Origin: Gracilibacillus salitolerans
GTDB lineage: Bacteria; Bacillota; Bacilli; Bacillales; Amphibacillaceae
Direction: 5' to 3'
Length of the DNA: 64,000 nucleotides
Assembly (NCBI RefSeq): GCF_009650095.1
Contig: NZ_CP045915.1
Location: 4,588,001-4,652,000, forward strand
Translations under genes and position numbers: made by a program
The notes under the pieces: model-generated
The model's input: only the letters and a program-made list of their open reading frames with translations
Told to the model about the DNA's origin: nothing
Database searches by the model: none
In this document: positions 48,592 to 57,695 of the stretch, in pieces
How the letters are laid out: each line of letters opens with the position of its first letter
Position numbering within the stretch: the first letter of the stretch is position 1

Positions 48592-49230
48592 ATGCGTAAC
48601 TCATTATTTGGAGTAACAGAATGGATCACCAGGTTCGCTTATGTCAACATTTTATGGATGGCTTTTACGCTAGTCGGGCTCGTTATTTTTGGTTTTTTTC
48701 CCGCAACTGTTGCGATGTTTACCTTGATAAGGCAATGGATTATGGGAAATACGGAGGATCCTGTATTTTCGACATTTTGGAATACATATAAAAAAGAATT
48801 TTTAAGAAGTAACCTTTTTGGATTGTGTTTTTATTTTATTAGTCTGTTATTTTATATTAATCTTCAATTCATGGACATGACTCAAGGTGGTTTTTATGAC
48901 ATTGTAAAAATTCCATTATATATTTTTATGTTAGCGATTTCCTTAACATTGATTTTTGTTATCCCAACTTATGTTCACTTTGAATTACGATTTATCGATG
49001 TTTGGAAAAATGCGTTTCTAGTAATGCTGATTCATCCATTTCATAATATATCCATGGTAATAGGATCGGCAGCTGTTATATATGTAATGTGGCTGTTTCC
49101 GGGTTCTTTGTTCTTCTTTGGTGGAAGCCTAGTCGGATATATTATTATGGGTACGTGCTATCATGCCTTTAGAAAGGTTGAAGCCAAAAAAGAACAAATA
49201 GCCGAAAACGAGGTTGGGGCAAAAGAGTAA
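48592..49230 (+). CDS. DUF624 (YesL-like) membrane protein
   Basis: 212-aa integral membrane protein with about five hydrophobic segments and the family start WITRFAYVNILWMAFTLVGL. DUF624 proteins usually accompany YesMN two-component systems and sugar importers, as here, but their function is not established. The last six codons (EVGAKE and stop) come from repeat R2a, so the original C-terminus was probably shorter or different. Confidence 0.85.
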   Translation: MRNSLFGVTEWITRFAYVNILWMAFTLVGLVIFGFFPATVAMFTLIRQWIMGNTEDPVFSTFWNTYKKEFLRSNLFGLCFYFISLLFYINLQFMDMTQGGFYDIVKIPLYIFMLAISLTLIFVIPTYVHFELRFIDVWKNAFLVMLIHPFHNISMVIGSAAVIYVMWLFPGSLFFFGGSLVGYIIMGTCYHAFRKVEAKKEQIAENEVGAKE

Positions 49231-49386
49231 TTAAACAGGAAAAATCCGAACATTAATGCCTGAGCAAATTTATCGCTTCGGCAAAATACTTCGCTTTCCG
49301 TGAGCACAGGAGTCTGCGTATTTTGCCTGCGCTAAGTTCAGATTGTTCGGATTCTCGTTCATCCTATTTAGTTATGTCCCAGCCTC
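49210..49386. repeat. Dispersed repeat R2, copy a, overlapping the DUF624 gene end
   Basis: 177 bp bounded by GAGGTTGGGGCA and its inverted partner TGTCCCAGCCTC. Inner inverted pair AATCCGAAC / GTTCGGATT; hairpin CGGCAAAATACTTCGC... / ...TCTGCGTATTTTGCC. Nearly identical to 62350-62554 but lacking about 28 bp around the hairpin tip. Confidence 0.88.
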
Positions 49387-49411
49387 GTTTATTAATAGGA
49401 ATGTCTATAAT

Positions 49412-49534
49412 TGTGTAGATAAAACACTATGAAAGCGAGTATTTTTTCCACAGCGGCGAATTAGCACTAACAATAATCAGACTGGAAGAGAGTAAATTTA
49501 AGTTTTCACTATGTCGCAGTTTTTATCTAGTGCA
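49412..49534. repeat. Degenerate short R1-type element, copy c
   Basis: About 123 bp with TGTGTAGATAAAACACTATG at one end and ATGTCGCAGTTTTTATCTAG at the other. The reverse complement (AAAACTGCGACATAGTGAAAA) resembles the first 30 bp of R1 copies a and b, and a short GAAAGCGAGTATTTTTTCCAC / GCGG arm recalls arm B. Confidence 0.5.
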
Positions 49535-49566
49535 AATAAAGACCGGGCGATTGCCCGATCTTTATT
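49535..49566 (-). terminator. Terminator of the CBS-domain gene
   Basis: AATAAAGACCGGGC / GCCCGATCTTTATT stem with loop GATT, right after the stop codon on the minus strand; followed by T-rich sequence. Confidence 0.85.
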
Positions 49567-49569
49567 AAC

Positions 49570-49998
49570 CTATTGTAATTCTGTTTGCTCTGAAATGTCT
49601 TCCAGTGCTTGTCCTGCTGCTTCATCTGACATTTCATCCAATGATAAGTCTCCCAGTGATATAATACCTGTTAATTGCCCATTCGTTACGACAGGAAGAC
49701 GGCGAATTTGATGCTCAGCCATTGTTTGACTTGCTTCCTGAAGGCTAATATCTGGAGATACATGATATAGGTGATCACTCATTACTTCCTGTACTTTTGC
49801 TGATCCATCTTTGTTATCAGCATAGCCTCTAATAACTAAGTCACGGTCAGTTACCATTCCTAATAATTCTTTATTATCACCGCAAACGGGAATGGCTCCT
49901 ACATTTCTTTGTTTCATTAATTCTGCTGCATCTCTTAATGAATCATCCGCTTTACAGAATGATACATTCTGCTCCATAATGTCTCTTACTGTTTTCAA
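49570..49998 (-). CDS. CBS-domain pair protein
   Basis: 142-aa stand-alone protein of two CBS motifs (VRDIMEQNVSFCKADDSLRDA; VQEVMSDHLYHVSPDISLQEA) that bind adenine nucleotides or similar ligands. Resembles the general-stress CBS proteins YhcV/YkuL of bacilli. TTG start with AAGGAGG ten bases upstream. No partner is evident among its neighbours. Confidence 0.88.
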   Translation of the reverse strand: MKTVRDIMEQNVSFCKADDSLRDAAELMKQRNVGAIPVCGDNKELLGMVTDRDLVIRGYADNKDGSAKVQEVMSDHLYHVSPDISLQEASQTMAEHQIRRLPVVTNGQLTGIISLGDLSLDEMSDEAAGQALEDISEQTELQ

Positions 49999-50111
49999 TT
50001 TTAGAAAACCTCCTTGTATAAGTCATCATGGAGTAGTATGACCAACTTTTTAAAATTATTGCACAAAAAGTGTAGTAAATACTACAATTTTTGACAACTC
50101 CGTTAGAGATT

Positions 50112-50978
50112 TTACCCTTTTACAGAACCTGCAGCTATACCTTCCACAATACGATTACTCAGGATTAAGAAAGCAATCAATATTGGAATAATACTAATCA
50201 TTAATGTCGCACCAATCGCACCCCAGTCTGTCAGGTATTGACCGATGAAGTTCTGGATACCGACTGTTAATGTTTTAAATTTGTCGGAACTGATAAATGT
50301 GTTCACAAAAATAAATTCATTCCAGTTGTAAATCATGTTAATAATGGCTGTTGTCGCCAGAACTGGTGTCGTCATCGGTAACGTAATCTGGAAAAAGATA
50401 CGATGGATCGAACAACCGTCCACTACTGCCGCTTCTTCAATCTCTCGTGGTAACGTGTAGTAGAAACCTAATAAGATCATGATCGTTAACGGTAAGTTAA
50501 ATGCCGTATAAGATAATATAATCGATAACGGATTATCAATTAAGTTTAAATCTAAGAAAAAGGCGAACAACGGTATGATGGCAGAGTGGATTGGAACCAT
50601 TAGCCCTACCATAAAGAGTCCTAATACTAATTTATTCAATTTCCATCTCATTCTTGTGATCGCAAATGTTACAAAGCTTGCTAACAAGATAGTTAGTAAA
50701 ACCGATGTAACAGTTATCCATACACTGTTAAAGAAGTACAAGTTGATATTACCATCTGTCCACACTCTCACATAGTTTTCCCATCTTGGGTCCTGCGGTA
50801 ATGCGAACGGAGACAAGCCGAAAACTTCTGCATTACTTTTCAGTGAAAACTGAAATAACCAAACGAGTGGATATATTTGAAAAACAGCGACAATGATTAA
50901 AAAGATATAAAGTACGGACATACCTACTTTGGTTAGTATGCTATTATCTTTGCCTGCTGTGTTTTGAGTCTGAGCCAT
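50112..50978 (-). CDS. Sugar ABC transporter permease (MalG type), importer 3
   Basis: 288-aa permease with six predicted helices and EAA loop EEAAVVDGCSIHRIFFQITLP. Eighteen bp after the partner permease with GGAGGGAAGG before the ATG. Last gene of an operon headed by a YesMN pair. Confidence 0.92.
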   Translation of the reverse strand: MAQTQNTAGKDNSILTKVGMSVLYIFLIIVAVFQIYPLVWLFQFSLKSNAEVFGLSPFALPQDPRWENYVRVWTDGNINLYFFNSVWITVTSVLLTILLASFVTFAITRMRWKLNKLVLGLFMVGLMVPIHSAIIPLFAFFLDLNLIDNPLSIILSYTAFNLPLTIMILLGFYYTLPREIEEAAVVDGCSIHRIFFQITLPMTTPVLATTAIINMIYNWNEFIFVNTFISSDKFKTLTVGIQNFIGQYLTDWGAIGATLMISIIPILIAFLILSNRIVEGIAAGSVKG

Positions 50979-50996
50979 CTCTCTTCCTTCCCTCCG

Positions 50997-51875
50997 TTAA
51001 TATTGAATTTCGTCTTCAGATGCTGTTAATTTACGTGTTATCCATGTAACAACAAGCGTGATTAATAGTAAGAAAAAGGCAATTGCACTACCATAGCCAA
51101 AGTCAAACGTATCGAACGCTTTTTTGTACATGTATGATGCGATAACTTCACTGGCACCGTTCGGACCTCCGCCAGTCATTACATAAATAAGGTCAAAGTA
51201 TTTCAATGAACCGACAATCGCTAAAACGACCGTTACCTTAATGACACCTGAAATAAGTGGCACCTTAATTTTATAAGCAATTTGTACAGGATTCGCTCCA
51301 TCAATTTTGGCTGCTTCGACTAATGATTCTGGAATTCCTTTAAGAGCAGCATAGTAAATAATGATATAAAAACCTGCATACTGCCAAAGAATTGCTACAA
51401 AAATTGCATATAAAACTAAATTGGTGTCTGCTAGCCATGCAGGTGGATTTTCAACCCCCACCATGGTTAGAAAGCTATTTAGCATCCCATTATTCGGATC
51501 GTAAATCTTCACCCATAATTGCGCAATCGCAACGGAAGATAAAAGCATCGGAATTAAATAAATTTTTCTTAACAAGTCAGAGCCTTTTATTTTCCCTGCT
51601 AATATCAATGAAATAGCTAAATATGGCACTAAACTTAATGTAGAGAAAAATGCTAATAAAAATGAATGGTACGCACTTTGCCAAAATTGCGCATCTTTAA
51701 TTAATTGCGTATAATTTTCTAAACCGACAAAAGTCATTGCACCGATACCATTCCAGTCCATCAACCCATAGTAACCAGTTATGAGAATCGGGCCATAGAT
51801 TAATGCCACGATTAATATGAACGCTGGTAGTACATATAAAGCAATGACTGCTTTGTTGGACATCACTTTGTTCAT
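50997..51875 (-). CDS. Sugar ABC transporter permease (MalF type), importer 3
   Basis: 292-aa permease; EAA loop VEAAKIDGANPVQIAYKIKVP. Similar to raffinose/multiple-sugar transporters (MsmF/RafF type). Preceded by AAAGGAG. A hairpin separates it from the binding-protein gene. Confidence 0.92.
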   Translation of the reverse strand: MNKVMSNKAVIALYVLPAFILIVALIYGPILITGYYGLMDWNGIGAMTFVGLENYTQLIKDAQFWQSAYHSFLLAFFSTLSLVPYLAISLILAGKIKGSDLLRKIYLIPMLLSSVAIAQLWVKIYDPNNGMLNSFLTMVGVENPPAWLADTNLVLYAIFVAILWQYAGFYIIIYYAALKGIPESLVEAAKIDGANPVQIAYKIKVPLISGVIKVTVVLAIVGSLKYFDLIYVMTGGGPNGASEVIASYMYKKAFDTFDFGYGSAIAFFLLLITLVVTWITRKLTASEDEIQY

Positions 51876-51980
51876 GGTTATTGCTCCTTTATGTCTAAGA
51901 TAAAATCATGTAAGAATAGAAGTCTATCCATGTTTCTTTCGTTATTTGATATGATTAGTTCAAACTTTATTTAAAGTTCG

Positions 51981-52018
51981 AAAAAGGACATATTTCAACT
52001 TTAAATATGCCCTTTTCC
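51981..52018 (-). terminator. Hairpin between binding-protein and permease genes, importer 3
   Basis: GGACATATTT / AAATATGCCC with flanking A and T runs (one mismatch in the stem), eleven bases after the binding-protein stop. Probably partial termination. Confidence 0.8.
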
Positions 52019-52029
52019 TGATTTGTTGT

Positions 52030-53358
52030 TTATTCTTCAGCAGCTAACGCGTCTTCTTGTTGTTTAGCAAAATCTTCTGGTGTGATGGCATCACCGAATA
52101 ATGCCTGGATACTGTCTAAGTGTACATCAGCTACACCAGCACTCATTTGAACGTCAGCATAAAGTGTTAAATTAGACGCTTCATTTAAATCGTTTAAGAT
52201 ATCAATATACATTTGAGGTAAATCAATACCTTCTGTGTCTACTTTTGTAGCAGGAATAACACCAGCGTCAGTAACAGAGCGTTCACCCCATTTTTCTACA
52301 AAGAAGGTAACAAATTCTTTGGCTTCCTCTTTTACATCAGAATTTTCCGCTACGAATAATCCAACACCAGGGCCACCTACAAAGCTATTGATATCTCCTT
52401 CTCCACCTTCAACAGTTGGGAATTTTGTATATTCAACAGAATCTCTAAATTCTTGTGGATTGTCTTCATTTGTTGTCCATTCTGGAAGATCCCAAGTTGC
52501 CATTAAATACATTGCTGCTTGTTCATTGATGAAATAACCTTTTGCTTCATCATTGCCTAATCCGTTAAAGCCGTTGATAAATGCTCCCATATCAACAAGC
52601 TCCTGCACTTCTTCTGCTGCTTTAATTAGAGCTGGATCTTCAAAGCTTCCCGTTCTGTCAATGGCATTGTTTAAAACTTCAGGTCCACCGATACGATCAG
52701 CTAAATACATATACCACATAGAACCTGTCCAACGGTCTTTATTACCTAATGCAATCGGAGTTACACCAGCGTCAGCTAATGTTTGGATTGCAACTTTTAA
52801 TTCTTCAAAGGTACTTGGTACTTCTACACCATGTTCTTCAAAAATGGCTGAATTGTAATAAAGTGGTGTAATGTTTAACTCTAATGGTAAGCCATAAGTT
52901 GTGTCATCGATTGCATAAGCTTCTGCTGTACCAGGTACAAACTTATCTTGAAGTTGTCCTTCTAAAATGTCGTCAAGCGGCGCAAACATATTACCGCTTA
53001 CATAAGGATCCAAGAAGCCTGCTGCCCAAGTCATCCCTACGTCAGGTAATTCATTAGAAGTAGATAATACTTTTAATTTTTCTTTGTATTGCTCATTACC
53101 TAAAATTTCAACGTCTACTGTTACATCTGGATGATCTGTCTCGAACTCGTCGATTATGCTATTAACAATTTCGTGGTGTTGTTTAGAACTTCCTTCAGGC
53201 CATAAGTGCATAAACTCAATTGTTTTACTTGAATCGCTTTCATTTTCGCCAGAAGTTGAGTTATCTTCTGATCCTTCTTCATTTCCGCCACATGCTGCAA
53301 GCGCAAACATTGAAACTATAGCAAATGAAAATATTACTTTATGCCATCCTTTTTTCAT
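52030..53358 (-). CDS. Sugar-binding lipoprotein of ABC importer 3
   Basis: 442-aa extracellular solute-binding protein. Lipobox ALAAC, lipidated Cys at residue 23, followed by a Ser/Asn/Glu linker. Mature blocks: FMHLWPEGSSKQHH, PDVGMTWAAGFLDPY, YLMATWDLPEW. Related to multiple-sugar or raffinose binding proteins; ligand unknown. GGGGG precedes the ATG. Transcribed after the second YesN-type regulator. Confidence 0.92.
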   Translation of the reverse strand: MKKGWHKVIFSFAIVSMFALAACGGNEEGSEDNSTSGENESDSSKTIEFMHLWPEGSSKQHHEIVNSIIDEFETDHPDVTVDVEILGNEQYKEKLKVLSTSNELPDVGMTWAAGFLDPYVSGNMFAPLDDILEGQLQDKFVPGTAEAYAIDDTTYGLPLELNITPLYYNSAIFEEHGVEVPSTFEELKVAIQTLADAGVTPIALGNKDRWTGSMWYMYLADRIGGPEVLNNAIDRTGSFEDPALIKAAEEVQELVDMGAFINGFNGLGNDEAKGYFINEQAAMYLMATWDLPEWTTNEDNPQEFRDSVEYTKFPTVEGGEGDINSFVGGPGVGLFVAENSDVKEEAKEFVTFFVEKWGERSVTDAGVIPATKVDTEGIDLPQMYIDILNDLNEASNLTLYADVQMSAGVADVHLDSIQALFGDAITPEDFAKQQEDALAAEE

Positions 53359-53463
53359 TTGTGTAAACCCCCTGATATCAATAAGTTTTTAGTACAGTTA
53401 TAAGTGTAGCACCACGGGGCTTCATCCGTAAGGTAACAACGATTAGATAAAATACCACTTATT

Positions 53464-54243
53464 TTAGGAATCGTTTTCATTTTGTTTTCTGAATCCATTT
53501 GGAGTCGTCTCTTCAAATTGCTTAAAAATCTTGATAAAATACTTAGAAGTCTGGTAGCCACTTTTTTCGGCTATTTCGGCAATCGTTAAATCAGTAGATA
53601 AGAGTAGCTTTTTAGCTTCTTCCATGCGCTTTCTTGTTACATATTCACTAAATGTAACTTGTAATTCCTCCTTAAATAATGCGCTTAAATAGCTAGAATT
53701 TAAATGGACTTGGTTCGCTACTTCCTTTAGTGTCAATTCCTCATCATAATGCTGATCGATATAATCCATTGCTTCTTTTACCGCTCGGTTATACTTGCTT
53801 AACTGCTGCATCTCTATTAATTTATCATCTACTATTTTATTGAACATACCTGTTTTTTCTCGTTGTTTTTCAATTTCAATTGCCTTTTCGATTGCTTCCA
53901 TTAATTTTTCTTTGGCAATAGGTTTTAACAAGTAATTAACGACACCTAACTCAAGGGCTTCATGGGCGTATTCAAACTCTGAATATGCTGAAATAACTAT
54001 TACAACCGGATCTTTTGCTTTTTCCTTCAGCTTTTTTAGTAACTCTAAGCCAGTAACCTCGGGCATTCTTATATCAGTAATTAAGACATGAACTTTTTCG
54101 TGACTGATACGTTCGATAGCTTCCGCTGCATTTGCTGCGGTAATCACTTCATATTGATCTGAAGATGTTCGCTCAATTGTTTTTTTAATCCCTTTGCGGC
54201 TCCTCGGTTCATCATCGACAACAAGAATCACCTTTTTATCCAT
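53464..54243 (-). CDS. YesN-type response regulator, copy 2
   Basis: 259-aa regulator: receiver (about 1-120) with Asp in VLITDIRMPEVTG and Lys in YLLKPIAKEKL, then an AraC-type double helix-turn-helix (LTLKEVANQVHLNSSYLSALF; EIAEKSGYQTSKYFIKIFK). It lacks the long middle region of copy 1. ATG 54243 (MDKKVILVVDDE) follows GGAGGG; the longer in-frame start would overlap the kinase gene. Likely activates the adjacent importer. Confidence 0.92.
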   Translation of the reverse strand: MDKKVILVVDDEPRSRKGIKKTIERTSSDQYEVITAANAAEAIERISHEKVHVLITDIRMPEVTGLELLKKLKEKAKDPVVIVISAYSEFEYAHEALELGVVNYLLKPIAKEKLMEAIEKAIEIEKQREKTGMFNKIVDDKLIEMQQLSKYNRAVKEAMDYIDQHYDEELTLKEVANQVHLNSSYLSALFKEELQVTFSEYVTRKRMEEAKKLLLSTDLTIAEIAEKSGYQTSKYFIKIFKQFEETTPNGFRKQNENDS

Positions 54244-54256
54244 CTTACCAACCCTC

Positions 54257-55987
54257 CTATACTGGAATTTCAAAGCTAACCATGGTTCCTTTACCTTCTT
54301 CACTTAAAATAATAATGTCCCGACTCTCTTCTGTTTCATAAAACAAACGCAAACGTTGTTGTACATTTTGCAATGCCAAACCTTGCTGCTTTTGTTGTCT
54401 GATACTACCTTCCATATGTTTCTTTACTTGAGCTATTTTTTCTCCACTCATACCTGGACCATTATCACTTACCGCAATTCGTATCCGTTGTTTATCTGGT
54501 ACTTTTTCTATACTAACGGTAATATGACTGTTACCCATGACATTTCCCGCACCATGCAAAATCGCATTCTCGACTATGGGTTGTATCATTAACTTCGGTA
54601 TTTTGACATGTAACCAGTCAAAGTCTACATCTTTCTCCCAGTTCAAACGGTCACCAAATCGCATCCGCATTATCTTCATATAACGTTCAATATGATCTAA
54701 TTCTTCCTTAACGGTCACCCATTCATCCTCATTTTCCTTCGTAATCGTATAGCGGAATAACTCTGACATCGCCAGCACAACATTCGCTAATCCCTCTTCT
54801 TCCTTATCATCCAATGACCAGTATAATGCATCCAATGTGTTAAAAAGAAAGTGTGGATGTATTTGGGCCTGTATTGCTTTTAGTTCTGTTCTGTTTTTAA
54901 TAATTTCTTTTTCATATACCATCTGAACTAAATAATTGGTCTCTTCTGCCAGTTGGTTATACGTTTGATTCAATTCATTAATTTCATTAGTAGAGTTTAT
55001 TACAGGGTTTTGGGCTAACACTCCCTCACCAGCTTGTCTCATAGTCTTTGTAAGCCTCGTAATAGGTCTGGTAATAAAGGTCGATAGAAAGAATGAAAAA
55101 ATAAAAAAGATCAATAATCCAATTAATCCAGCAATGAGAATACCCGCTTGCACAGTAGAAATACCAGATGTCAATTGATTGACAGGTGTCAAAATATGCA
55201 TCGTCCAGCCTGTTAAGTCTGATGTATTTCTCACCAGCATGTATTCTTGATCATCAATGATAATCGTTTCATTATCTGTGTCTAGAATTTCCTCTAAAGC
55301 GCCTCCATTATAATTCGTGACAATAGGGTTATTCTGTTTATCGACTAATATAGAATAATCATTTGATTCTGTTTCTTGCTGATTTGGATTTAATTGAAAA
55401 TAGTTTCGGTTAATCCTTGCGACGATGTATCCACCATAGTTAAAATCGGCATCCATCAAATTAATTTTTCTGCCTACCAAGAAATAATTATAATCTAACG
55501 GATCTTCACCAAACCATATTAACTTGCCGCCAGCTTCATTTGCCCGGATAATCCAATGTGGATCGATACGATCTAGCAATAAAGTGGTATCGATAGGAAT
55601 TATACGTTGAAAGTTTTTATTATAGATTTCAATCGAATAAATACCATCTGCATTGGCTTGAATTAAATTCGTCGTACTCATTAAAGATTGCCTGTCATTA
55701 AAAGAAGTAATCTCTCCTTTAGATTCCTGTAATAGAACATCCTGCAGTTCTTCATTGGTTAACACTTGTTTCGTTACCATATTTAATTGTTCAAACAATG
55801 AATCGTATCTGCCAGATGACTCCATTGCTGTTTGCCTTATTTGTTCCTCCGCATTATTTTGTAATAAATTTTCAACTAAAATATACGTAATCGCACTCAC
55901 AATAAATAACACAATAAACATCACAAACAAATAAACAACCAATAATTGATTGCGTAATGTATTCCATCTTTTTAAATATCTGAGCAC
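54257..55987 (-). CDS. YesM-type sensor histidine kinase, copy 2
   Basis: 576-aa membrane kinase. Helix near 15-40, extracellular sensor, second helix near 275-300, HAMP, phospho-acceptor in IQAQIHPHFLFNTLDALYW, ATPase with VENAILHGAG and VSDNGPGM. GTG 55987 is preferred: GGAGTG lies six bases before it, whereas a GTG at 56005 has no site. Thirteen bp separate it from its regulator. An R3 repeat lies upstream. Confidence 0.9.
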   Translation of the reverse strand: MLRYLKRWNTLRNQLLVVYLFVMFIVLFIVSAITYILVENLLQNNAEEQIRQTAMESSGRYDSLFEQLNMVTKQVLTNEELQDVLLQESKGEITSFNDRQSLMSTTNLIQANADGIYSIEIYNKNFQRIIPIDTTLLLDRIDPHWIIRANEAGGKLIWFGEDPLDYNYFLVGRKINLMDADFNYGGYIVARINRNYFQLNPNQQETESNDYSILVDKQNNPIVTNYNGGALEEILDTDNETIIIDDQEYMLVRNTSDLTGWTMHILTPVNQLTSGISTVQAGILIAGLIGLLIFFIFSFFLSTFITRPITRLTKTMRQAGEGVLAQNPVINSTNEINELNQTYNQLAEETNYLVQMVYEKEIIKNRTELKAIQAQIHPHFLFNTLDALYWSLDDKEEEGLANVVLAMSELFRYTITKENEDEWVTVKEELDHIERYMKIMRMRFGDRLNWEKDVDFDWLHVKIPKLMIQPIVENAILHGAGNVMGNSHITVSIEKVPDKQRIRIAVSDNGPGMSGEKIAQVKKHMEGSIRQQKQQGLALQNVQQRLRLFYETEESRDIIILSEEGKGTMVSFEIPV

Positions 55988-56147
55988 TTCGCTCACTCCA
56001 AACACTAATAACTTTGTTTATTCGATAATCTAAGTCGTAGTACCATTATACTATGAAAGTCAAAATCATGAAACTTTCTTTTATTACCAGAAATGTATCC
56101 TTTGTAATAGGGATTCTATATACAACTGATTTGTTACGTTTGATGAT

Positions 56148-56289
56148 TAAGTGAGACTTTCCTCAGTGGGGGTCCCCCCACTGAGGGTTAGCGAAACTTA
56201 TCAGGGTGTTAGTGTCCGTTACCCCCACTTAACTTCTTTGATATACTTGAACCTTGAAGTGAGATTTTACGGACTATTAGCACCGTGAA
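56148..56289. repeat. Dispersed repeat R3, copy c
   Basis: About 142 bp: AAGTGAGACTTTCC, the strong hairpin CCTCAGTGGGGG / CCCCCACTGAGG, CGAAACTTATCAGGGTGTTAG, GTCCGTTACCCCCACTTAA, and AGTGAGATTTTACGGACTATT then AGCACCGTGA. Best preserved copy; lies upstream of the kinase gene and next to the IS3 element. Confidence 0.8.
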
Positions 56290-56346
56290 AAAAACACTAA
56301 ATAAGCATATTGAACTGACCCAGTAAAACGGGACAAGAAAAAACAC

Positions 56347-57204
56347 CTATGCTACCATAGTCCTGAATTCAACAGGACTGTGGCAGTTTAGTTTTGTAAA
56401 CGGTCGTATATAGTTGTAATAATACATGTAAGATTCCACTTTTTCTAGTACAATAGAGTTTGTAAGGTGCACTCTATTTTGAGTGTTGAATTCTTCCGAC
56501 TTTAGCGAGGAGTGGAAGGATTCGATTACGGCATTATCAAAGCAGTTTCCTTTTCGGGACATGCTTGTGGTAATGCCTTTTTCTTTAGCCAGCTCTTGAA
56601 AGTCGTAAGAGGTGTATTGAGCTCCTTGATCACTGTGTAAGATAACTTCATACGTCTCTCTGTCTTTACATGCAGCTTCTAGTGTATCTAAAACAAGCTT
56701 AACCTCTTGTGTGTCACTAACTTTATAGGCTATGATTTCGTTATTATATAAGTCCATAATGGTTGATAAATAAAGCATTTTCTCTCCATATGGTAAGTAA
56801 GTAATATCAGTAACCCACTTTTGATTAGGGCGATCAGCCTTGAAATCCTGTTTAAGAAGGTTTGGGACGACAAACTTGCTTTCCCCAGCAATATAAACCC
56901 TTCTTTTCACTTTGACTTGACACTGAAGGTTATATTTTTGCATGATCTTTTGTACGGTCTTTCGATTTACTTTTATCTTATGGTCATTTTGGAGAATCCC
57001 TCTTACGTTTCGATGTCCTACTCTAAATGAAAGGCTTTGACAAATATCTATAACCAACTGATGTAGAAGAGGCAATTCAGCTGAAACTCTCTTTTTCCAG
57101 CGATAATAAGTTGACTTTGGAATCTCGAAACATTCACAAATAGTAGTAATTGTGTATTGTTCTTTATAAGCTTCTACAACTTCGACGAATACTTCTGGAA
57201 CCAC
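56347..57204 (-). CDS. IS3-family transposase OrfB (DDE catalytic part)
   Basis: 285-aa integrase-core protein. DDE triad: Asp in WVTDITYLPYGEK, Asp in LHSDQGAQYTS, Glu in AVIESFHSSLKSEEF; an N-terminal HTH_21-like region (RNVRGILQND...VNRKTVQKIMQKYNL). It overlaps orfA by 31 bp; expression is expected either by programmed -1 frameshifting from orfA or from the GTG at 57204. No disruption seen. Confidence 0.93.
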   Translation of the reverse strand: MVPEVFVEVVEAYKEQYTITTICECFEIPKSTYYRWKKRVSAELPLLHQLVIDICQSLSFRVGHRNVRGILQNDHKIKVNRKTVQKIMQKYNLQCQVKVKRRVYIAGESKFVVPNLLKQDFKADRPNQKWVTDITYLPYGEKMLYLSTIMDLYNNEIIAYKVSDTQEVKLVLDTLEAACKDRETYEVILHSDQGAQYTSYDFQELAKEKGITTSMSRKGNCFDNAVIESFHSSLKSEEFNTQNRVHLTNSIVLEKVESYMYYYNYIRPFTKLNCHSPVEFRTMVA

Positions 57205-57509
57205 TTCCTTTCGATTTCTTGGTACTTTCCCGACAATTCATCTCGCATTTCATAATACTTCACTTTTTTTCTTAACTGACTTATTTCACTATCATCATCA
57301 GGTCCTTTACCGAATGCATATTGTTTTCCAATTGGTTGAGCTAACCTGTGCTCCTCGCCATTCCTATACCATCTCATCCAAGTATTGATTTGTGTCTTAT
57401 TTTTAATACCAAACTTCTCCATAATCTCTTTATTCGTTAGTTCCCCAGATAGTTTTAAGCGTATTACTTCTCTTTTGATTTCTTCAGGATAAACCACCTT
57501 CTTCCCCAT
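57174..57509 (-). CDS. IS3-family transposase OrfA (helix-turn-helix part)
   Basis: 111-aa DNA-binding protein with a helix-turn-helix (LSGELTNKEIMEKFGIKNKTQINTW) followed by a coiled-coil-like C-terminus (EISQLRKKVKYYEMRDE). Start at ATG 57509 (MGKKVV) rather than the in-frame start at 57527; GGAGGTG lies further upstream. Partner of orfB. Confidence 0.88.
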   Translation of the reverse strand: MGKKVVYPEEIKREVIRLKLSGELTNKEIMEKFGIKNKTQINTWMRWYRNGEEHRLAQPIGKQYAFGKGPDDDSEISQLRKKVKYYEMRDELSGKYQEIERKWFQKYSSKL

Positions 57510-57695
57510 AACAAAAAACACCTCCAAATGTCGATAAATAATTTATACGACTCTGGGGGTGTTTTTTCCTGTCTCATATTATTGGGTCACTCTATATACC
57601 TATTCAGTGTTTTTTCTACCTATTTAATTTAATTTGATTCAATTTTATTTATTGTTTCTTTTGACGTTGTTTTATCGCATGCGACATAAGTTTAT

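Larger units (their letters stand above)
56316..57589 (-). mobile_element. IS3-family insertion sequence, apparently complete
   Basis: 1274 bp bounded by imperfect inverted repeats of about 31 bp: left TGACCCAGTAAAACGGGACA, right (reverse complement) TGACCCAATAATATGAGACA, both continuing into AGRAAAAAACAC. Contains overlapping orfA and orfB on the minus strand, both intact. No convincing target-site duplication is visible beside the ends (AAC left, CTC right), so the insertion may be old or the flanks altered. Confidence 0.9.
56290..57620 (-). terminator. Split terminator hairpin interrupted by the IS element
   Basis: Left flank of the IS reads AAAAAACACTAAATAAG (about 56288-56305) and the right flank CCTATTCAGTGTTTTTTCT (about 57599-57617). 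They are complementary apart from two mismatches, with an ATAT/ATAT pair closer to the IS. Removing the IS leaves a stem of about 16 bp with a loop of roughly a dozen bases and a terminal T-run, placed as a terminator for the sulfatase gene. Confidence 0.6.
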
